Source: Methanobacteriota archaeon
Lineage (GTDB): Archaea > Halobacteriota > Methanosarcinia > Methanosarcinales > Methanosarcinaceae
Direction of reading: 5' to 3'
Assembly (NCBI GenBank): GCA_030837265.1
Contig: JAUPKV010000406.1
Coordinates: 1 to 6,004, forward strand
Length of the DNA: 6,004 nucleotides
Numbering within the stretch: position 1 is the first letter of the stretch; every line of letters starts with the position of its first letter. Both the position numbers and the translations under genes were made by a program. Shown here piece after piece: positions 1 through 4,961 of this stretch. Under the pieces are notes generated by a model. That model was not told the origin of the DNA and ran no database searches. It worked only from the letters and a program-made list of their open reading frames with translations.

Positions 1-182
1 ACGAGATGCTTGTACCTACCACCTGGAACCTTCCGACCTGTAGCCGAGGGCTATCGGGAGCTCCCTGGCAGATCGCCGAGCTGGTCGTCCGGGCTTATGA
101 CCCATGTGTCTCATGCGCAACACACATGATCGTAGTGGACGAGGAGAACAAGACAGTCGCCCAGAAGATCTTCCAGTGGTGA
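1..182 (+). CDS. frhA: Coenzyme F420-reducing [NiFe]-hydrogenase, large subunit FrhA (3' end only)
   Basis: The 5' part lies outside the window; the first complete codon begins at base 3, leaving the last 59 residues. They contain the C-terminal L2 motif of [NiFe]-hydrogenase large subunits, DPCVSCATH (fragment residues 33-41). Its two cysteines (C35, C38) are the C-terminal pair of nickel ligands, and the typical APWQIAELVVRAY stretch precedes it. In this family the maturation protease cuts after the motif's last residue, here His41, releasing an 18-residue tail (MIVVDEEN...IFQW) once nickel is in place. The catalytic subunit splits H2 and passes electrons to FrhG. The next gene encodes the matching protease and lies only 5 nt away, so this is the frh operon. 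Both ligands are cysteine; no selenocysteine codon is seen. Confidence 0.95.
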   Translation, partial: EMLVPTTWNLPTCSRGLSGAPWQIAELVVRAYDPCVSCATHMIVVDEENKTVAQKIFQW

Positions 183-187
183 AGGGA

Positions 188-667
188 ATGGAAACGCTGT
201 ACTCCGAGATCGTGGTGGCAGGCTGCGGCAACCCGCTCTATGCGGACGACGGATTCGGACCCGCCGTAGTGGAAAGTCTAAAGGACCTTGAGCTCCCCGA
301 GAATGTCACGGTTGTTGACGCGGGGCTTGGGGGTCCTCATTTTATCTTCACCCTTCTCAATCCCGAGTCCACTAAGACTCTTATCATAGTGGACATTGCA
401 GAATTCGGAGGGGAACCCGGCGAGCTAAGGTGGCTTTCCGTTGACGAGCTCCCGGTGGGGAGTTATCGGGATGCCCACTCCTGGGATCTGACCGAGCCTC
501 TCCAGGTCATTAAGGACGATATCCGGATCAAGATCCTTGCATGTCAAAAGAAATATGTTTCTGCCCCTGAAATGGTCATCGGGATTACAGATGAGGTACA
601 GAAAGCCATTCCCGGAGCTGTATCCGAGATACTGAAGGAAATAGGAATGAACTATGGAACTGCTTAA
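188..667 (+). CDS. frhD: F420-hydrogenase maturation protease FrhD (HycI/HybD-like)
   Basis: A cytoplasmic endopeptidase of 159 residues, predicted to trim the C-terminal tail of FrhA after nickel insertion. The N-terminus has the family signature GCGNPLYADDGFG (residues 12-24). The likely nickel-sensing residues, by analogy with HybD/HycI, are D20 in that motif, D69 in IIVDIAEFGGEPGEL and H97 in RDAHSWDL. Length matches the family. The reading frame is open further upstream to an ATG at 104, but that would overlap the frhA motif region and add 28 residues unlike the family. The ATG at 188 puts the family signature at the expected distance and has a GGTGA ribosome-binding site (178-182) overlapping the frhA stop. 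Having this protease as the second gene marks the operon as frhADGB rather than freAEGB. Confidence 0.95.
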   Translation: METLYSEIVVAGCGNPLYADDGFGPAVVESLKDLELPENVTVVDAGLGGPHFIFTLLNPESTKTLIIVDIAEFGGEPGELRWLSVDELPVGSYRDAHSWDLTEPLQVIKDDIRIKILACQKKYVSAPEMVIGITDEVQKAIPGAVSEILKEIGMNYGTA

Positions 668-686
668 CACAAAAGAGGCGAAAACA

Positions 687-1448
687 GTGGCAAACAAGAT
701 CAAGCTCGGACATGTACACTTGAGCGGCTGTACCGGCTGTCTCGTGTCCATAGCCGACAACAATTTAGGATTCATCAAGATCCTGGACGACTATGCCGAC
801 CTCGTCTACGGCCTCACGCTTGCCGACGTCCGGCATATCCCGGAGATGGACGTGGCGCTCGTCGAGGGATCGGTCTGCATACAGGACCATGAATCGGTGG
901 AGGATATCAAGGAAACACGAAAGAAGTCCAAGATCGTGGTGGCTCTTGGTTCCTGCGCAAGCTACGGGAATATAACCCGGTTCAGCCGCGGCGGGCAGCA
1001 CAACCAGCCCCAGCACGAGTCCTTCCTCCCAATCGGGGATCTCATCGATGTAGATCTTTACATTCCGGGATGCCCCCCAAGCCCGGAACTCATAAGGAAC
1101 GTCGCGGTCATGGCATACCTGCTCCTGCAGGGGAACGAGGAACAGCAAGCCCTTGCGGGCAGGTACCTTAAGCCCCTCATGGACCTTGCAAAGCGCGGCA
1201 CGACCGCCTGCTTCTGCGAGCTGATGACTGAAGTTATCAACCAGGGCCTTTGCATGGGTTGCGGCACCTGCGCTGCATCCTGTCCTGTACGTGCGATCAC
1301 CCTCGAATTTGGGAAACCTCAGGGTGAGCGTGACCTCTGCATCAAATGCGGCTCCTGCTACGGCGCCTGCCCAAGGTCTTTCTTCAATTTAGACGTGATT
1401 CCTGAATTCGAGTCCATCAGCGAGATAATCGCAGACGCGCTCAAGTGA
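687..1448 (+). CDS. frhG: F420-reducing hydrogenase small (gamma) subunit FrhG, Fe-S electron-transfer protein
   Basis: Carries electrons from the FrhA active site to FrhB. With the GTG start at 687 it has 253 residues. The N-terminal small-subunit domain has HLSGCTGC (C15, C18), LGSC (C90) and PGCPPSPE (C129), the usual proximal-cluster positions. The C-terminal ferredoxin-like part has two full [4Fe-4S] motifs, CMGCGTCAASCP (C189, C192, C195, C199) and CIKCGSCYGACP (C218, C221, C224, C228), giving three clusters in all. An in-frame ATG at 654, overlapping frhD by 14 bp, would give 264 residues and has only a weak AGGA before it. I prefer GTG 687 because GAGG lies exactly 8 nt upstream, the same layout as at frhB, and because family members start close to the KIKLGHVHLSGC segment. 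The exact start is the only real doubt. Confidence 0.95.
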   Translation: MANKIKLGHVHLSGCTGCLVSIADNNLGFIKILDDYADLVYGLTLADVRHIPEMDVALVEGSVCIQDHESVEDIKETRKKSKIVVALGSCASYGNITRFSRGGQHNQPQHESFLPIGDLIDVDLYIPGCPPSPELIRNVAVMAYLLLQGNEEQQALAGRYLKPLMDLAKRGTTACFCELMTEVINQGLCMGCGTCAASCPVRAITLEFGKPQGERDLCIKCGSCYGACPRSFFNLDVIPEFESISEIIADALK

Positions 1449-1453
1449 GGTGA
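1447..1453 (+). promoter_or_regulatory. Strong ribosome-binding site of frhB
   Basis: GAGGTGA, overlapping the frhG stop codon (1446-1448), with 8 nt between GAGG and the ATG at 1459. It decides the frhB start and suggests coupled translation of frhG and frhB. The segment before the frhG GTG (GAGG at 675-678, 8 nt before 687) has the same arrangement. Confidence 0.75.
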
Positions 1454-1458
1454 GAAAA

Positions 1459-2334
1459 ATGATTGAAGATCCATATCTTGGCAAATATATAACCTGCATT
1501 GCGGCACGGAGCACGGACAAGGAAATCCTGGAGAAAGCACAAGACGGCGGAATTGCCACCACTCTCATGGTCTATGCCCTCGAACAGGGGATCATTGATG
1601 GTACAATTGTGGCAGGAGAGGGCGACCGACCCTGGCAGCCCGAGCCGTTCATTGCAATGAGCCGCGAAGACATCCTCAAGGCACGCGGAACAAAGTACAG
1701 CATCAGCCCCCAGATCTCCTGGCTCAAGGAAGCAACCCGGTCCTTCGGCCTCGACAAAGTCGGAGTTACAGGCGTCTGCTGTCAGATGCAGGCAGTCAGG
1801 AAAGCTCAGCTCTATCCTATTAACATGCGGGATGTCCCGGACAAGGTCACCTTAACAGTAGGGCTCTTCTGCATGGAGAACTTCCCATACAAGTCCCTGC
1901 AGACCCTTGTCGAGGACCATGCTGGCCAAAACCTCAGCTCTGTGAAGAGGATGGACATCGGGAAAGGCAAGTTCTGGGTATACACCAACCGCGGAAATGT
2001 CGCATCCCTGCCGCTCAAAGCAACCCACAAATACGAACAGCCCGGCTGCCACGTCTGCCTCGACTATGTCTCAAACCTCGCCGACATCTCGACCGGCTCG
2101 GTCGGAAGCCCCGACGGCTGGTCCACGGTCTTCATACGCACCAAGAAAGGAAATGAAGTCTGGTCCAAAGCTGTTGCTGCAGGCACTATCGAGACAAAAC
2201 CTATCGATGAGGGCAAGTTCGGTCTGGAAATCCTCAAGAAACTCGCAAAGGAGAAGATCGACAAAAACCGGAAGACAGTCGAAGAGCGCAAGACCTTCGG
2301 CGTTAATAAGGCGTTAAGGGATCCCTACGCCTAA
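1459..2334 (+). CDS. frhB: F420-reducing hydrogenase beta subunit FrhB (FAD, [4Fe-4S], F420-binding)
   Basis: The subunit that hands electrons to coenzyme F420: family members carry FAD and one [4Fe-4S] cluster and give hydride to F420. The protein has 291 residues, the usual size. Family landmarks in order are QDGGIAT (28-34), ARGTKY (75-80), GVTGVCCQMQAVRK (102-115, with C107 and C108), GLFCMENF (C138), PGCHVCLDY (C197, C200) and STGSVGSPDGWST (211-223). These cysteines are the likely cluster ligands. FrhB is related to FpoF/FqoF and to F420-dependent sulfite reductase and glutamate synthase subunits, but its place directly after frhG settles the assignment. The start is the ATG at 1459 behind GAGGTGA (1447-1453), which overlaps the frhG stop; a GTG at 1450 lies inside that site and is rejected. 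It is the last gene of the operon. Confidence 0.97.
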   Translation: MIEDPYLGKYITCIAARSTDKEILEKAQDGGIATTLMVYALEQGIIDGTIVAGEGDRPWQPEPFIAMSREDILKARGTKYSISPQISWLKEATRSFGLDKVGVTGVCCQMQAVRKAQLYPINMRDVPDKVTLTVGLFCMENFPYKSLQTLVEDHAGQNLSSVKRMDIGKGKFWVYTNRGNVASLPLKATHKYEQPGCHVCLDYVSNLADISTGSVGSPDGWSTVFIRTKKGNEVWSKAVAAGTIETKPIDEGKFGLEILKKLAKEKIDKNRKTVEERKTFGVNKALRDPYA

Positions 2335-2337
2335 AAC

Positions 2338-2347
2338 TCTTTTTTTT
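2338..2347 (+). terminator. Probable oligo-T terminator of the frh operon
   Basis: An uninterrupted run of eight T (2340-2347) begins 5 nt after the frhB stop. Archaeal RNA polymerase commonly terminates at such oligo-T tracts without a hairpin. Base composition drops sharply from here on. A hairpin at 2475-2511 that ends in T residues could be a back-up terminator. Confidence 0.6.
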
Positions 2348-2474
2348 GTAATTGAAGTTATTCGCGTGTCTTTGTGAATTTGGGGATGGAATTTGTTCTC
2401 ATCCCTGATTTTTGATTTCACTATTTTTCCTGATCTGATTTAGTAAATTCAAAAATGTGGCATATTTTTGATGG

Positions 2475-2511
2475 TAGAATACGAACAAAATAATAAAAAG
2501 TTCGTATTTTA
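2475..2511 (+). terminator. Stem-loop with T-rich 3' side
   Basis: AATACGAAC (2478-2486) and GTTCGTATT (2500-2508) are perfect complements separated by a 13-nt A-rich loop. The stem extends outward by three more pairs, one of them G-T. The 3' arm ends in four T, so it could terminate read-through from frh, or be an operator-like palindrome. The structure is visible; the function is inferred. Confidence 0.4.
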
Positions 2512-2516
2512 AAGCA

Positions 2517-2565
2517 TCTTATTATGCAAAATAATTCCAGGATAAAAAATGTCTCTTGATATTTG
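2517..2565 (+). repeat. Left arm of a long-range inverted repeat plus a 17-bp direct repeat
   Basis: Bases 2517-2547 match the reverse complement of 3684-3715 at 26 of 32 aligned positions with one gap. The conserved core includes TATGC, CAGG and TAAAA. One base further in lies ATGTCTCTTGATATTTG (2549-2565), which recurs exactly and in the same orientation at 3667-3683, at the inner edge of the other arm. The two copies bracket about 1.2 kb that includes the DUF3303 gene. Confidence 0.65.
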
Positions 2566-2586
2566 AAAAAAGCTGCAGGTGGATTT

Positions 2587-2675
2587 AGTACTGTGTAGTT
2601 TACAGGGTCTGATATAATTTTTCAGTATGCATTGAAGCCAGTCTAAAGGTCAAACCTCGTAGACTACGCAGTACT
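2587..2675. repeat. 89-bp element with imperfect inverted ends (MITE-like)
   Basis: The left end AGTACTGTGTAGTTTAC and the reverse complement of the right end, AGTACTGCGTAGTCTAC, agree at most positions; over 26 bases the arms match at 21. The interior has no ORF. No clear target-site duplication is visible. The tip resembles that of the element at 4678-4785 (ACTG...AGTCT.CG), so both may belong to one family of non-autonomous elements. Confidence 0.6.
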
Positions 2676-2680
2676 TTATT

Positions 2681-2718
2681 AAAAAAGTAAATGATAATTG
2701 CCATCTGCTAGTTTGGCA
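2681..2718 (-). terminator. Probable terminator of the DUF3303 gene
   Basis: Read on the - strand, a small 5-bp stem (TGCCA/TGGCA, 2699-2718) directly after the stop codon is followed by a run of six T (2686-2681), consistent with archaeal oligo-T termination. The stem is weak; the T run is the main evidence. Confidence 0.4.
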
Positions 2719-2719
2719 T

Positions 2720-3022
2720 TTAAGAAATACTTATTTTGCTCATTTTTTCAATACATTCGGAGGCGACTCTTTTAAAATCTCCTGCCTCTATTACAGGGAA
2801 GACTTCAACTTTGCATAGGTCGGCAAACGGTAAATTGTATGCCATATAATCTTCAATAGTTTCTACATTATACAAAGTAAAGACACGCCCTCCTCCTGCA
2901 TCAAACCATTGACCTAATATCTTCAGCCCTTTTGGAAAGTCCATACTTTCGACTAATTCCCATCGCTTATTTACTTCAATCATTTTTTCTGGCTCAACAG
3001 TTGTTATGTCCAACAAAAGCAT
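2720..3022 (-). CDS. DUF3303 family small protein, function unknown
   Basis: A 100-residue soluble protein without signal peptide or membrane segment. The order of conserved features fits DUF3303: MLLLDITTVEPEK at the N-terminus, FPKGLKILGQWFDAGGGRVF (29-48), YNVETIEDYMAYNLPFADL (51-69) and VFPVIEAG (74-81). Such proteins probably adopt a ferredoxin-like alpha-beta fold; no reaction is established. The start is the ATG at 3022, which has AAGGGG 8 nt upstream; a TTG two codons earlier is too close to that site. The gene stands alone, is convergent with the frh operon, and has its own TATA box. It sits within a 1.2-kb stretch bracketed by inverted arms (2517-2547 and 3684-3715), so it could have been carried in by a small mobile element, but its composition does not prove this. 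Confidence 0.85.
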   Translation of the reverse strand: MLLLDITTVEPEKMIEVNKRWELVESMDFPKGLKILGQWFDAGGGRVFTLYNVETIEDYMAYNLPFADLCKVEVFPVIEAGDFKRVASECIEKMSKISIS

Positions 3023-3085
3023 ATTCAAGTCCCCTTATGATTTAGTTCAAAATTTACGTTTTTGTACATAAATAAAAGATGGGTA

Positions 3086-3095
3086 TATTATATAA
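3086..3095 (-). promoter_or_regulatory. TATA box of the DUF3303 gene
   Basis: TTATATAATA on the - strand, a good archaeal TATA element. Transcription starting about 25 nt downstream (near 3065) would give a leader of roughly 40 nt containing the AAGGGG ribosome-binding site before the ATG at 3022. Confidence 0.55.
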
Positions 3096-3226
3096 GTTAT
3101 GTCTAAAAAATGAAATATTTGATGAAATTAAATAAAATCCAATTAATTTTTGTTCTTTATATAAATTATATTTGAAGTTTAAATATAATGATTGTTATTT
3201 TATTCCAAAATAATTTCTTTATTAAG

Positions 3227-3310
3227 TTTTGGGTCAACTTTATTTAATCAGATATTTTTTCATAAAATGTCAGTGTACAGAAAGTTCTGTAAATTATGGT
3301 TGACTCAAAA
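3227..3310. repeat. 84-bp element with 12-bp inverted ends (MITE-like)
   Basis: The left end TTTTGGGTCAAC (3227-3238) and the reverse complement of the right end, TTTTGAGTCAAC (3299-3310), differ at one base, with weaker similarity continuing inward. The inner part holds a perfect interrupted palindrome, TACAGAA-AG-TTCTGTA (3276-3291). No ORF, and no obvious target duplication. Confidence 0.5.
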
Positions 3311-3340
3311 TCCTTTTCTTCACCACAAAAAGGAAAGATA

Positions 3341-3365
3341 GGTAATCTAAAAATATTAGATTACC
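3341..3365. repeat. Perfect 10-bp stem-loop
   Basis: GGTAATCTAA and TTAGATTACC are exact complements around the loop AAATA. Outside lies a second nested pair, CACAAAA (3324-3330) with TTTTGTG (3384-3390). This could be an RNA structure, a protein-binding palindrome or a mobile-element end. Confidence 0.55.
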
Positions 3366-3386
3366 CTTTAAAAAGGTCCCGACTTT

Positions 3387-3582
3387 TGTGTAATAACTTA
3401 TGGATAGAACATAAACAGTTTAGAATTAACAACAATAAAAAATGATTTGGGCAATTGTTGAGAAAATAGGCCTGTGCTTGAAACTAAATTTTTTGGATTT
3501 TTTCTCATAGTAAGAAATCCCAACATTTTAACATAAAAGGTTGGAATTTTGCCTATGCGAGTGTAAGCCCAATTATTACACA
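3387..3582. repeat. Inverted ends enclosing about 196 bp with an internal hairpin
   Basis: TGTGTAATAACT at the left (3387-3398) matches the reverse complement of the right end (3571-3582) at 11 of 12 positions. Inside is a hairpin (3515-3549) with two 16-nt arms paired at 14 positions and a 3-nt loop (ACA). This looks like a relic of a small mobile element. No transposase is recognised. Confidence 0.45.
3515..3549. repeat. Strong 35-nt hairpin
   Basis: AAAT, CCAAC and TTTTA on the left pair with TAAAA, GTTGG and ATTT on the right around the loop ACA, interrupted by two single mismatches (C-A and A-G). The layout resembles the hairpin at 5964-5994. Confidence 0.5.
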
Positions 3583-3666
3583 TCATATTAAATTTCCTTG
3601 ATTCCTTCGATAAACCCAGGCATCAAATGCAAAAATGATACGAAAAACACATTGGTACTTTTCTCT

Positions 3667-3715
3667 ATGTCTCTTGATATTTGTTTTAACCTGAAATAAT
3701 TTCGCATATTCAAGA
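3667..3715 (-). repeat. Right arm of the long-range inverted repeat, with the second 17-bp copy
   Basis: Partner of 2517-2565. The 17-bp sequence ATGTCTCTTGATATTTG (3667-3683) is followed directly by the inverted arm (3684-3715). The arms are inverted to each other while the 17-mer is in direct orientation, so this is not a simple inverted duplication. Confidence 0.65.
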
Positions 3716-3729
3716 ATTTTTTGCAATGG

Positions 3730-3755
3730 AACCAGAAATAAGCTTATGTCTGGTT
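3730..3755. repeat. 26-bp palindrome centred on AAGCTT
   Basis: Arms beginning AACCAGA and ending TCTGGTT flank ATAAGCTTAT; 24 of 26 positions are self-complementary. Two more AAGCTT cores follow at 3759-3764 and 3779-3784. Confidence 0.5.
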
Positions 3756-3918
3756 ATTAAGCTTAAAATCATATAATTAAGCTTTATTTTGAGATTAATT
3801 GATTACTAAAACTTAAAAATTAAGATATGCACATTTTATACCTCTATTAGGTAAGTATGTTTATCTTTTTTCTAACTTATTTTCATTTTAGACTTAAAAG
3901 TCAATCAATTTAGCTGGA

Positions 3919-3928
3919 ATATATAAAA
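3919..3928 (+). promoter_or_regulatory. TATA box of the membrane-protein gene, probably leaderless
   Basis: ATATATAAAA lies so that the usual 25-nt spacing places transcription start at or within a few bases of the ATG at 3946. With no good ribosome-binding site before that ATG, a leaderless mRNA is likely. A short palindrome (GACTT-AA-AAGTC, 3891-3902) sits just upstream and could be an operator. Confidence 0.5.
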
Positions 3929-3945
3929 TTACGTGGAATGATTGA

Positions 3946-4227
3946 ATGAAAAACTTAAAACTTATTTATTTAATGAATTTGGCACTTTTTGTCCAGTTTT
4001 TGTTAGTAGGAGGTTCAGGTCTTCTCATGTACTTCCACTATCAAGTTGGAGGTTATTTATTGAGGTCTATACATGATCAGGTTGGCATACTCATGTTAGT
4101 CTTCTTTGTTGCTCATATTGTTCTCAATTGGAGATGGATAGTAGGTACTACAGAGAAATTATTTATAAAAGGAAAAAAAATGAAAGAGAACGAGATTATC
4201 ATTAAAGACTATGTTTCTATGAATTGA
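3946..4227 (+). CDS. Small two-helix membrane protein, DUF4405/cytochrome b561-like, putative b-haem binding
   Basis: A 93-residue protein with two predicted membrane helices, about residues 7-30 and 45-66, and a short charged cytoplasmic-type tail (71-93). The second part, SIHDQVGILMLVFFVAHIVLNWRWI, resembles the histidine-containing helix of DUF4405/b561-type proteins, where histidines bind haem b; candidates here are H31, H43 and H57. At two helices it is shorter than typical four-helix b561 proteins, so it may work as a dimer, bind haem differently, or be a shortened member. The family call rests on pattern recognition and is moderate. The next gene, 44 nt on, encodes a lipoprotein with a b5-like haem domain, which supports a joint redox role at the membrane. 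Confidence 0.7.
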   Translation: MKNLKLIYLMNLALFVQFLLVGGSGLLMYFHYQVGGYLLRSIHDQVGILMLVFFVAHIVLNWRWIVGTTEKLFIKGKKMKENEIIIKDYVSMN

Positions 4228-4271
4228 GATTCAAAACAAGAATATTGTGAAGATATGGGATTGGTAAAGTA

Positions 4272-4664
4272 ATGAGAAATAAACTGATTATATTAATAGT
4301 GCTATTTTGCATGTTCCTTGCAATAGGTTGCGCAGGAAAAGGAACTACAGAAACGACTGTTACTCAATCCAACGTAGCTACTCCAACTGGAGAAGAGTCA
4401 ACCACAACGCAGAATGTGACAGAAAATACGGGAATGAAAGAATTTACACTTGAAGAACTTGCGAAATATAACGGTAGTAGTAAAACAATATACGTTGCCT
4501 ATCAAGGTAAGGTCTATGATGTCTCTTCTGATAGTTATCTCTGGAAAGATGGCAATCATAAAGGATGTACTGCAGGGAAGGATATCACTGAAGAAATGGA
4601 CAAAACAAAACATGGGGCTGAACTATTAAAGAATTATCCTGTCGTTGGAATCTTAAAAAACTAA
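4272..4664 (+). CDS. Lipoprotein with cytochrome b5-like haem-binding domain
   Basis: 130 residues. An N-terminal export signal with hydrophobic core (5-18) ends in the lipobox LAIGC, so C20 is the probable lipid-modified first residue of the mature protein, anchored on the outer face of the membrane. A Thr/Ser/Glu-rich linker follows (24-55). The C-terminal domain (about 56-128) begins EFTLEELAKYNG and continues IYVAYQGKVYDVS, then LWKDGNHKGCTAGKDIT and KHGAELLKNYPVVG. This is the order seen in b5-like domains, with H96 (place of the HPGG histidine) and H114 as likely axial haem ligands. The ribosome-binding site is weak, but the signal peptide fixes the start. It probably shares a transcript with the preceding membrane gene and may exchange electrons with it. 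The actual redox partner is unknown. Confidence 0.85.
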   Translation: MRNKLIILIVLFCMFLAIGCAGKGTTETTVTQSNVATPTGEESTTTQNVTENTGMKEFTLEELAKYNGSSKTIYVAYQGKVYDVSSDSYLWKDGNHKGCTAGKDITEEMDKTKHGAELLKNYPVVGILKN

Positions 4665-4677
4665 ACTGATTCTAGGG

Positions 4678-4785
4678 GGCACTGTAAAGTCTTCGTCGGC
4701 TAGTATTATATAAACAAAAATAACATCAGTTGTAGACCTCGTAAAATGAGCTTTATCGGGTAGCTGCCGAAGACTTTACAGAACC
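4678..4785. repeat. About 108-bp element with inverted ends (MITE-like)
   Basis: The left arm ACTGTAAAGTCTTCGTCGG (from 4681) and the right arm (4761-4782, reverse complement TCTGTAAAGTCTTCGGCAG) agree at 19 of 22 positions, and two further G-C pairs lie outside. The interior is AT-rich with no ORF. The tips share ACTG...AGTCT.CG with the right end of the element at 2587-2675. It lies 14 nt after the lipoprotein stop codon, so its hairpin could also end that transcript. Confidence 0.6.
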
Positions 4786-4810
4786 TTTCAACATAATGCT
4801 TAAATACACG

Positions 4811-4818
4811 TTTATATA
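4811..4818 (+). promoter_or_regulatory. TATA box, candidate promoter of the tbp gene
   Basis: TTTATATA fits the archaeal TATA consensus. Transcription would begin near 4840 and give a leader of about 120 nt containing the hairpin at 4885-4915. A poorer element (CTATAGAATATTTAAG, 4935-4950) lies close to the ATG and could instead drive a leaderless transcript; the ATG at 4962 has no ribosome-binding site. Confidence 0.45.
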
Positions 4819-4884
4819 CACTGAGCTAAAAATTGGGGTTCATCGAAATCCATTATAATATTTGAGTTAGACACTTTGTCCCAT

Positions 4885-4915
4885 ATACATCAATAATTTT
4901 TTTAATTATTTGTAT
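4885..4915 (+). promoter_or_regulatory. Hairpin in the probable tbp leader
   Basis: AATAATT (4892-4898) pairs with AATTATT (4904-4910) around five T, and ATACA (4885-4889) pairs with TGTAT (4911-4915) across a two-base bulge, giving 12 pairs. It is AT-only apart from one C-G pair, so its stability is modest. It could be an RNA element or a protein-binding palindrome. Confidence 0.35.
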
Positions 4916-4961
4916 CTTAAACCGACAATTACATCTATAGAATATTTAAGACACGTATTGT

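Larger units (their letters stand above)
2335..2719. other. AT-rich intergenic region between frhB and the DUF3303 gene, no coding seen
   Basis: No convincing gene on either strand. The region holds the frh terminator, a stem-loop (2475-2511), the left arm of a long-range inverted repeat plus a 17-bp repeat (2517-2565), an 89-bp element with inverted ends (2587-2675) and the probable terminator of the convergent DUF3303 gene (2681-2718). Confidence 0.7.
3023..3945. other. Long AT-rich spacer rich in inverted repeats, no convincing gene
   Basis: More than 900 bases without a supported gene. It contains the DUF3303 promoter, an 84-bp element with inverted ends (3227-3310), a 10-bp perfect stem-loop (3341-3365), inverted ends around 3387-3582 with a strong hairpin inside (3515-3549), the right long-range arm (3667-3715), a palindrome (3730-3755), three AAGCTT-centred sites about 20 bp apart, and the promoter of the next gene. 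The only sizeable ORF (62 codons, - strand, 3398-3586) has no recognisable domain and lies almost exactly between the inverted ends, so I treat it as fortuitous or a relic. The density of structure suggests decayed mobile elements. Confidence 0.6.

Noticed and set aside
104..187. Longer frhD start at ATG 104
   Set aside because: It would overlap the frhA Ni-binding motif region in another frame and add 28 residues foreign to the protease family; ATG 188 has a GGTGA site and the expected N-terminus.
425..1148. Long - strand ORFs opposite frhD and frhG
   Set aside because: They lie fully inside well-supported genes with intact family motifs and are a by-product of GC-rich codon use.
1..2334. 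freAEGB instead of frhADGB
   Set aside because: The second gene carries the hydrogenase protease signature GCGNPLYADDG, which marks frhD; freE is not a protease of this type.
2383..2405. GGGATG/CATCCC stem-loop after frhB
   Set aside because: Only a 6-bp stem with an 11-nt loop and no following T run; too weak to call.
3023..3028. TTG start two codons upstream of the DUF3303 ATG
   Set aside because: The AAGGGG site would be only about 2 nt away; the ATG at 3022 has proper 8-nt spacing.
3398..3586. 62-codon ORF on the - strand
   Set aside because: No recognisable domain, no good ribosome-binding site, and it spans almost exactly the stretch between two inverted ends with a strong hairpin inside, so it is probably chance or a relic.
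3023..3945. CRISPR array
   Set aside because: The repeats here are inverted or isolated pairs, with no regular series of direct repeats and spacers and no cas genes.
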